A stretch of DNA of 64,000 nt from Rusavskia elegans (taxonomy: Eukaryota > Ascomycota > Lecanoromycetes > Teloschistales > Teloschistaceae), in the NCBI GenBank assembly GCA_011316305.1, contig SAUG01000072.1, positions 124,001 through 188,000 on the forward strand, given 5' to 3'. Below are positions 57,201 to 64,000 of the stretch, one piece after another. Each line of letters begins with the position of its first letter. Position 1 is the stretch's first letter. The notes beneath the pieces were generated by a model. It saw only the letters and a program-made list of their open reading frames with translations. It was not told the DNA's origin and did not search any database. Made by a program: the position numbers and the translations under genes.

Positions 57201-58120
57201 GGCTGAGATCGTTCGGAAGCCTGAATTTGATTCGCACCCTGAGTTATCACATGAGGAACCCCGTTCGGAGGAAGGTTCCCGTACACAGATCGCTGGGAAG
57301 CGACAGAAGTAGCAGCTGTGGAAGTTCGACCGGCGGATGGTCCAGAATTGGTCGAAGATGTCGTCTCTCGGTTCCGATTGTACTTGGCCGAGGGAGGAGA
57401 GTCAGATCGCTCGTCACTGCTGCGTCTATGGGCATCTCTATCGGCGTCGGGGTTATCATTGCCGTACAGGTCGTTGCCGTAACTTTTGAGGAAGGTAGAC
57501 GCGCCCAGATCATCTCCGTAGAGTGCCTTCCCCCTTCTGGGCGAAGCTTCATTACCAAAACTCTTGGTAGAGCCAGAGGCTCCGACAGGGATCTTGTATA
57601 TCTTTTGACGACCGCCAAACATGGTGTTGCCCTCTCCAGGCCTTGCTCGACTGATCATGCTACGATCGTCATCGGCCCAATTGGTGCCATCTGAACCATA
57701 GGACTCTGTTCTGGTAGTCGCGAAGGGAGGGCGAACAGGCGCATGGATAGAGTGGTCCTTGGAGATACCATTCAGTGGGCCAGAATTGAATAAGTCCAGC
57801 CTCGAGGCTCTTTTGGGAAACAGAACACTGTCATCATTCGCCTTGCCAATCTTGGATTGTGGATCATCTTGCTCCCTGAGCATGCTGAACCTCGCGGAAA
57901 GATTTGGCATCATCAGGCTGGTGCGGAAGTTGTCCGAAGGGGGTAGGACAGTGGCAAGATCGAGCTGAGGTTTGGGTTCGGGTTGGGTCCTTTTGTTGCG
58001 TCGGAAGGTCTTGGATGAAAAGATGGGGAGAGCTGGGACGTCGGATTCAATCGAGGGTCGTCGCGACGGCTCGGCGCTGGCATCGTTGAACGACTTCTTC
58101 CTTGAGCGAAAGCGATTCAT
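54263..58120 (-). CDS. Large Ser/Pro-rich, mostly disordered fungal protein
   Basis: One exon, 1285 residues, from ATG 58120 (MNRFRSRKKSFNDASAEPSRR). Low in hydrophobics and rich in Ser, Pro, Arg, Asn and Gln. Recurrent short features: SPP and PPMSP, KALYGDDLGA, KSYGNDLYGND. A predicted coiled/helical patch occurs near AEPSPGP...LSIRARQILDQATALREVSPKVQEMLG and the ELAERRRAVQDNLRSFVENE segment (about residues 750-860). No enzyme motif or membrane segment. Such proteins are conserved among filamentous ascomycetes and may be cortical or septal scaffolds, but that is only inference. The long frame with no intron and consistent codon use makes the gene call secure. Confidence 0.85.
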   Translation of the reverse strand: MNRFRSRKKSFNDASAEPSRRPSIESDVPALPIFSSKTFRRNKRTQPEPKPQLDLATVLPPSDNFRTSLMMPNLSARFSMLREQDDPQSKIGKANDDSVLFPKRASRLDLFNSGPLNGISKDHSIHAPVRPPFATTRTESYGSDGTNWADDDRSMISRARPGEGNTMFGGRQKIYKIPVGASGSTKSFGNEASPRRGKALYGDDLGASTFLKSYGNDLYGNDNPDADRDAHRRSSDERSDSPPSAKYNRNRETTSSTNSGPSAGRTSTAATSVASQRSVYGNLPPNGVPHVITQGANQIQASERSQPKSRRLYGQGLDQHMYDQQYSAMYRLESLHRQRTHNAPPSSRLKVSRSATSLNDRCQQSSPLYSSNDSRAVSPPPSGPPPSMGEFDLGLAPEPSDPYQNQAIGRSPPLSPPMSPTRDNTFVAALEPNDLGKATASGAFNKPSEQYSEQQYLERQLRLQEGRESPALVRPFSPSAASMDQQVTGRSRNVSLVGSQPLPGSISRQRDQSAGSHRLGCLTNNQHPSSRNFDDQYNPAMDSSFLSNMSGTTSEIGSPLDSDNEQDLFPPSASYQSPIETTFSNGGHQNATADLDSIVDSQNNKRHIPLPDESSSDGRSEITVTEPHRHTSLPKAISSPLDTDSPTLGPTSGLASVNGLNGLVRAHLRNDSGQSSIYAEPSPGPHSRFPNDVPKPGHSRNPSATIEPTSFLRESTFGSDHKGSVVHPVLRTDASDMPPPLSIRARQILDQATALREVSPKVQEMLGQNKAQRVLGGEAPRPNHENLMSWQEQLRAHHARAGSTETEKEREGLATELAERRRAVQDNLRSFVENESRSSSPAPGSRPEDSSQRRTPFGMLKSKPSRETLASKQEQPSKAMKMLGIGPHTLANGSPRPSQEGFARKPEESFSRPQTRDQGQPEPNGQPRYRTQGRRPQRPESRPDSLDKEPSPPTSRSSRERSSSEASERRFFGRNVKPRDDALIEEETFSSNPLSPAYHNHRWDNSATRPLEKLSASMANHQDPERSPSAMTGRLRSNSRTAKPGYFEQRDALPMHPNNPHTRTSPSTPSHSVRSAPSMHEGASVIANDSVPIMIPPKSSHGVYSSPRHHRSRRKESVNKQDISEPVFKSCTSSVDVVDLPPGASLKNGMEPRFDYMPPPIPPLNPRRKRTQTLLQAIGRLDNSHPVPSSTGYGKADPYSDQCIFSADEGGHPRKPRHKLRKSSSEGGNMNAKARQQALMASSPAVPKFPQNMSTTSSPTVAHFPHIQPQHGYGPHDVPSSAVMF

Positions 58121-60229
58121 ATTGGTGGCTTGTATACTCTTCTCCCCCGGTCAAGATCCTTGTTGTCTTATCGATTGCGTCGCGTATAAGTCGTGGTCGA
58201 AGTCAGAGTTGCCACTTCGTTGAATGGGGGCCAGACCGATGGCTCGCTGCCCCCTCTTTGACAAGGCGGTCGGGATGGAGTCTGCTAACATGCAGCCTGC
58301 TACATGGAATTGACGAGTGGACGCTGACTGAGGCAGTGCGTGCAGAATGGCGAATGGTGCTGTGGACGAGGAAGTGACGGTATGGAAAGGAGGAATGTAG
58401 AATGATCGGCTATGGACTAGTTGCACGCGAGATCGTGCGGCGACAGAGGCCAGGGCCCAGGGAATAGAGTACTAGGACGTGTTTGACAAGGAAGCATCGC
58501 CGAGAAGCACACTTGGAGGGATGCTAGTGGGAAAGGCAGACGGGAAAGTCCAAAGGGTTGGGATGGACGTGAGTAACAAAGTGAGGGTGTCACCGAACGG
58601 GCTTAGGGAGTGTTCCAGGCGTGCAGGACCCCCCTGTTACGTGATTCGCCTCGGCGCCGTTGTGAGGCAAACAAGCATCTGCATGTGGTATCCGTAAGGT
58701 AACTTTATTTCGACTGGAATTTCTGGTTGAAAGGTCGAGTTTTTGGATGGGGGCATGTCGAGGACGCGACTATCTGGGATACGTTTCAACTCTCAACGGC
58801 TGACCGCACTCTGCCACCACACCACCATGCTCGCCATGGTTCTACTGTAATCCAACGCTTGCCAAGCTGCTAGATGTTGCATCTGTCACCCTCAGCCACA
58901 TCACCGCAGATGGAATCTCGATCCCTTCAGTGAATCAGGAACTCAGGGGCAGCTCGGTTAATCAGGCTGTCATGCAGACATGCATCCAGATTTCCCACAT
59001 CCATATGCAGTATCGGGCAGGGGTCCCCCAGGAACCCGCTTGTGCTTCCGCGGCCCTTCATTGGCCCCATGCAGCCATCCGTCATCTTAAAATCATCGTC
59101 CTTACAGTCAGACTGTGCTATACAGAGGTTTTGGACATAAGAATATTCGGCTTATAACGGCTAAGGCTATGTACATGGTCAAGATTTTTGGGTACCCAAT
59201 CCCTACTTACTTATAAAAATCCCTGGTTTATCCCTGTCGCTGCTGCATTGGGTCTTCGCCGGATGAATTCCGCCCGAGAAGACCCTGAATCGATCGACCC
59301 CAGTACTCCGTAGCGGATGGGATAAGCATACAATGATGCGCACGATCGTTATTCCTATGGCACGGTCTGACTGAACTCCCCCAATCTCTGAGTTGATGTT
59401 AGAGCAAAAGTTAGACTAGGGTCTTGCTCATCTGAGTACTAACTGATCCAATCTGCTTTATTACATGGTTTGGCTACTCTAGCCCTTTTGATCTGATCTT
59501 CACATAAATTGTATATGGCTTTGCTATACAGCTACTCTTTCTAGTAAGAGCTTTACCCCTGCACGATCGTCGGCGCCAGCATCAAAACAGGGGCTGGGGG
59601 AGTAGCCGCTTCGAGACGGTGGCGCTTCCGTCTTCATCCACTTTTCCCCGGGGCACTAACACCGACGGCTGGTTGGAATATGGCCTGCTGAGCCAACCAG
59701 AGATCGGATCGCTCCATCTTGCCATGTTGGTGGGTCACGACGATGCCATGCTAACAACACTGCTTCCTTGCTGTCGGGACTTTTGGCGTGGAACCCTACT
59801 CTTCCCAAACTCACCCTTTCCTGACTTTTGTTCTGAAATGTCCGTTCGAAGAATCGGAAATTCACCACAGAAAACGTCTCGAGTCTCGACACTGCTCTCG
59901 ATTTCTCGAAAAGTCGAAATCCCTAGGGCTGTCTGAATCTTGGGCCCGAAAGCTAATCTCGACATGTACTCAATCTCTACATGATGTGGATTCTGATATA
60001 GAGGTAGCGAAACACGAAACTCTCGATAAATGCCCCATCATCCCTTGCTTCAGCTTAACGGAACCAAGGCATCAGACTGACACCTTCGAACCGTAGTGAT
60101 TGGCAGTAAACGTACCTGTCAGAACCGTGCGACAACCCATCGTGCCTCGACCAGACTCAAATTAATATACAAGCGACCAAAGGGTTTACCTATCGCCCGC
60201 CATATGCAACTTTTGACAAATACATAATC
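58121..60229. other. 2.1-kb intergenic region
   Basis: Contains the promoter of the large disordered protein gene (right side of 58120) and the 3' end of glucosidase II beta. Overlapping short frames on both strands at 59.6-60.1 kb mirror one another and look random. No RNA gene or repeat recognised. Confidence 0.5.
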
Positions 60230-62031
60230 CTACAGCTCATCTTTCGCTCCTCCCTCTTTTCCCTTGCCGTTGATATCGCAAACAGCAGGCGTCCCGACCT
60301 CCATCCGGTATACGCACTTCTCCTCTTCCGTAATTTTCCACACCTCATCCTGCTCGGCGCAAGCCAGAACCACCAAAGTGCTTCGGTTCGGTCCGTTCCA
60401 GCAATGCTGCCCGTTCTCGTACCGTAAAGCAACCCTCACCCCGGATCCCAAACCTTTCCCGTCGGGCGGCAAATCATCGTCCACGGTGATGGAATCGATG
60501 CGTGCAAAGTTCCCCATGCCAGTGTGTGAGCCACCCTTCTTCGATTTCTGTGTGGTTTTCTCCAGCCAGCAGAGCTCGTAGTTATACTCCCCTGAATCCT
60601 TGGAGATGCATCGGCCCTTGAGCGCACGGAAGACGTCGTTAGATCCGTAGTCCTTTGCAAGATCGTCTTTGTGGCCGCTCAACTCGTTCCGCAGGTTGCT
60701 TTCGCTGTCTTGTGCTGCTTTAAGCGCATCGCGAGCATCGGTCAATGCTTTGGACTCTTCTCCTGAAGCGGGCGTGGCCGCGATGATGCCATTTTCAACG
60801 AGTAAGATGCGTAGATCTCGGAGTCGCTGATCCACCCAGCCTCTGACGGCAACAGGAAGATATTCCTCAATCTTGTAGACTGCAGGGACGTCAGATCCAG
60901 TCCATCTGGCCTGCAAAGATGGGTCAAAACTTACGGACATCTACATCGCTTTCCTCGCCTTCTTCCCAATCGCTCCATTTAATGATCCCAGTTTCAGAAT
61001 CTGGCTTCGCGATCTCATCCAAGTCTCGATCCTGGGCATCATTCCCAATTGCTGGCCTGTCACGAGCAGCATATTCTTCCCAGCTCCTCACGGCCCGTTT
61101 GACACCTTCATCGTTGAAGTTGGGGTTGTATTCCGCCTGAAATGTAGATAGTATACCCTCCAACTCAGCCAGTCTGGATTTGCCCGTATCCCTTTGTTCT
61201 CGAATTTCCACCAAAGACTCGCGCAACTCTTCAATCCTGTCTTTGGCCGTCTGAATCAATGAACCGAGTTTGCTGCCCTTGCCGGTGCTCCTGACCACCT
61301 TGCCCCTCTCTTGCCTCTCAGCATCGGCCAATGCAGTCTCCAAGCTCTTGACCTTCAGCACCGACCCCTGAATCTCTGCCTCGACTGATTGAATTCGATC
61401 TTCCACCTGCTTGCGCAATCTCCCAGCCTCCGCTACTAATTCCTTTCTCTTTTTACCAGCGGCACCCAACGACTTTTTCCTCAGCTCGTCATTCTTTCGC
61501 CATTCCTTCCCTATCTCTTTACACCTGTCCTCGCATTTGATTCCACCAACATGTGCCCATTCGTCGCTGCCGTCACAACAGAGATCATAATCGCAGACAC
61601 CATCGTTCACGCTGAGGAATGGCACGTAGCTGGGTTGGTGGCCCTTGTTCTTGCAATAAAAGCCTGGAAGTGCGATAGACCGGCTGGCGTTATCAGAAGA
61701 AATGTCGCTGGCGTAGGAGGGAGAGAGGTCTGAAAGGTAAGAGCAGGCCGAGGTTCCAGGCTCGTCGGAGCCGTCAGGGCAATCGCAGTAGTCATCGTTG
61801 ATCTGAGAAGGGGATAGAGTTATCGAAGGATTCGAAATGCAGGTGAAAATGTCTGTCGATTTGTAGAACTTGGCATCTAGGTAGCAGAAGGGATGTTAGC
61901 TCTTGAGAGGTCAGTAAAAGGCTAGAGACAGCCATACGTTCTGGACCGACGCCCCACGGTCTTGACGGCTCTGCGGCGAGCACACTTTGTGCTAGCCTGA
62001 TCAGAGCAAGGCCATAGATGATACTCTTCAT
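60230..62031 (-). CDS. Glucosidase II beta subunit (PRKCSH-like), ER
   Basis: Exons 62031-61938, 61876-60935 and 60879-60230 give 561 residues. This non-catalytic partner of glucosidase II helps trim glucose from N-glycans in the ER and so feeds the calnexin cycle. A signal peptide (MKSIIYGLALIRLAQSVLA) is followed by two LDL-receptor-A-like Cys/acidic modules (DDYCDCPDGSDE; CDYDLCCDGSDEW). A long coiled coil follows (Lys/Glu-rich, about residues 170-300), then the conserved DVLYKIEEYLP and a C-terminal MRH mannose-binding domain (FRALKGRCIS, NGQHCWNGPNRST, KCVYRMEVGTPAVC). The C-terminus is KDEL, a retrieval signal. Intron 2's acceptor was chosen to give DVLYKIEEYLP. It diverges from RTF2. 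Confidence 0.92.
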
Positions 62032-62238
62032 ATTGAGCTGGCGCAAAAGGCTTGGAGTATTATCATATTCAGTTACGAAGATCTCTGGCCAGATGTCCCC
62101 ATAGCTTCAGGAGGAGGCCAGAATAGCCGCACCGGGCAAAATCTTGGCGCCCTCCAATTCTCGTAACCCGAAAGCTCGGATCACAAAGCACAATGCACTG
62201 CTTCCCAAGTTCTACTCGCTTGTAGAGCTCTTACTGTC
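62032..62238. promoter_or_regulatory. Divergent promoter, glucosidase II beta / RTF2
   Basis: Only 207 bases separate the start codons, so the two housekeeping genes likely share regulatory sequence. No specific site recognised. Confidence 0.45.
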
Positions 62239-63225
62239 ATGGGTAACGACGGGGGCAGTATTCCCACCAGGCGCGAGCTCGTCAAGGAAGCAGCCAAGGA
62301 CCCAAACAACACCCAAGTGAAAGAGACGCAAACCGAGAAACTTCAATACTACTGGTCACAATGTTCACTATCCCAAAAGCCCTTGTCGCCGCCAATAGTC
62401 TCGGACTCTACGGGAAAGCTATACAACAAGGATGCCGTTCTTGAGAACCTATTGATTAAAAGCAAAGATAACCAGGACGGCAACGTCGCTGGCAATGAAC
62501 GGACGTCTGGAACGATCAACAGTTTACGGGATGTCGCCGAAGTCCGCTTTAGCATCGATCGAGAGGGCGAAGAAAACAGCAAAACGAGGCAGAATGAGCT
62601 ACGATTAGTATGTCCTGTGACTGGCAAGAGGCTGGGCCCTGGGGTAAAAGCTGTTTACTTAGTACCGTGCGGCCATGCATTTGCCGAAACGGCTGTCAGG
62701 GAAATGCCCGGCGAGCAATGTCTGGAGGTGAGGAGCACATCCTTTCTTCCTGGAAACGCCATTACTAATGCCTGATAGTGTAACGAATCGTATTCCACCG
62801 AGAACGTAATCCCTATCCTCCCAGTATCTTCCGCAGACAAAGACCGTCTTCGAGATCGGTTATCAAAACTACAGTCCGAAGGTCTCACGCATTCTCTGAA
62901 AAAGACACCGGGCTCAAGTAAGAAGAGAAAGCAAGCCCGACCCAACAAAGAAACCGAGGCCGCAGATAGAATAGATGAGGTCGCCGGGCCCAACTTACCA
63001 TCGAAGGAGCCGAGACTTGAGACCTCATCAGACGCCATCAGGAATGAAGATACGGCGGCACTCACAGCCAAAGTCCTGGCCGAACAAGAAGACCGCAACA
63101 AGCGAAGGAAGATGGCGCCCAACGAAAACTTGAAGGGCCTGTTTTCGTCGAGCAACGGCATGGCTGGCAAACAGTCGGATTTCATGACGCGGGGGTTCTC
63201 GATACCTTCAGGGGTAAAGCGATAG
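62239..63225 (+). CDS. RTF2: Replication termination factor 2 (Rtf2)
   Basis: Two exons, 62239-62727 and 62779-63225, give 311 residues; the 51-bp intron (GTGAGG...TACTAAT...GATAG) joins CLE to CNESYS. Rtf2 is a nuclear protein with a RING-like Cys/His domain that stabilises paused forks and interacts with PCNA pathways. The start MGNDGGSIPTRRELVKEA is the family signature. The RING-like part includes LVCPVTG, VYLVPCGHAFAE and CNESY, followed by a basic, disordered tail (SKKRKQAR) and a conserved-looking NENLKGLFSS...FMTRGFSIPSG. Length is normal for fungi. Confidence 0.93.
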
Positions 63226-64000
63226 TATAAGTTGAGGGCGATTGCGAGGCGTCGGATTTTAAAAGAGAAAATATCCTTCGAGTATTAGCACGGCTGAGTG
63301 ATAATGTTCAACGATGATGGGATTTTCTGTAATTTCAACGGCATGCACGGCGTGCCGGAGTATACCCTTGATCCATGAGATGAATGCAAAACCACATGCC
63401 ACAGGATAATTCAATACCGCAGCGTACCAACAGCTCTCGTACACCGAAAAAATGCTCCCTTAGTGGTCAACTGTGTCCGAAATCCGTCGACCTACCTCCA
63501 GGAAACATTCCGACATATCGCATACAACATTGTCCACTCGCGAAGCGTCACTTTCTCAAACAGCCTTCCTCCTATCGCAAACCAATACATCGAGTAATCG
63601 ACACCTCGATTTCAACTTCTCTCTCCACCGTTCAGCATATAGCCATACCAGCAATGAGAAAAGGTGCCCATCATGTGACCATAGCCATATTACTAGCGAA
63701 GCCGTCAGAGCATGGCTTTCATGAAGCCGAGCAGACACGCCTGGAAAGACGGGTCTGCTGTAGTCCGTAAGTGTGCTTTGAAGCCCCCAGATGCACACGT
63801 CAAAGACTGCGTCACTCGTATTTGCTGTCTGTGACACACATGTTTGCAACCCCCAGACGCCTCCATGAAGTCTGTAATAGGATCAGTTCCCAAGAACGCC
63901 AGGCTGGCAAAGGATCTGGAGATCGGTATGACCACTTGCAAGCGCGAAGGATGGGCGGAGACGATGATAATCATATTAAAGCTTCCCATGAAAGGATCGT
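63226..64000. other. Right-end region without a supported gene
   Basis: 775 bases. Short frames exist on both strands, but none has a domain or start context. The 3'UTR of RTF2 and a neighbouring gene's end may lie here. Confidence 0.5.

Noticed and set aside
57247..57694. Antisense open frames within the large disordered-protein gene
   Set aside because: They are shadows of the 1285-residue minus-strand frame, caused by its Ser/Pro/Arg codon bias.
59619..60096. Opposed short frames upstream of the glucosidase II beta 3' end
   Set aside because: Mirror-image open frames on both strands without domains; likely chance.
1..64000. CRISPR arrays, bacterial operons, rRNA genes
   Set aside because: The window is eukaryotic with spliced genes; no spaced repeat array or rRNA sequence is visible.

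Overview
The window reads as nuclear DNA of a filamentous ascomycete (Pezizomycotina, most likely a Dothideomycete). The evidence is intron-poor genes with 48-112 nt GT-AG introns and CTNAC-like branch points, ascomycete housekeeping genes, a HET/NB-ARC gene, and a large AT-rich block whose CpA/TpG dinucleotides have been converted to TpA while CpG survives. That pattern is repeat-induced point mutation (RIP). I had no database or alignment tool; identities come from motifs and family knowledge.

Layout. 1-12.4 kb (gene-dense, normal GC): 3' end of ARP8 (INO80 complex), a tandem GFA-domain protein, a small LEA-like protein, mitochondrial enoyl-CoA hydratase, RER1, a RIB7 reductase fused behind a zinc-chelating-like domain, PAF1, and an F-box gene with an in-frame stop. 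12.6-35.35 kb: one RIP-degraded mobile-element block bounded by inverted termini and a TA duplication. Inside it sits an 11.0-kb Ty3/Gypsy chromovirus (241-bp LTRs, ATTTT target duplication), which itself carries a 3.36-kb gag-only LTR element on the opposite strand (408-bp LTRs, AATTT duplication). Taking these out leaves about 11.7 kb of unidentified sequence with TIRs. 35.5-53 kb (accessory in character): rhodanese/CDC25-like protein, ASKHA/Hsp70-like secreted protein, secreted HELLH metalloprotease-like protein, a decayed gene, a polytopic membrane protein, a CorA-like transporter, and a multi-exon NLR-like gene in which a HET domain follows the NB-ARC module and TPR-like sequence follows the HET domain. 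53-64 kb (normal): a putatively N-myristoylated small protein, a 1285-residue disordered protein, glucosidase II beta subunit and RTF2, the last two divergent from a 207-bp spacer.

How it fits together. The two ends are conserved housekeeping blocks (chromatin and transcription, ER traffic and quality control, riboflavin, fatty-acid oxidation, replication termination). Between them lies a nested transposon graveyard, with rapidly evolving secreted, membrane and incompatibility/immune-type genes on its right side and stop-bearing genes on both sides. This resembles the two-speed layout of many plant-associated or saprotrophic fungi. The most interesting objects are the TIR-bounded 22.7-kb nest and its unexplained residue, the non-autonomous gag-only LTR element, and the NLR with a displaced HET domain.
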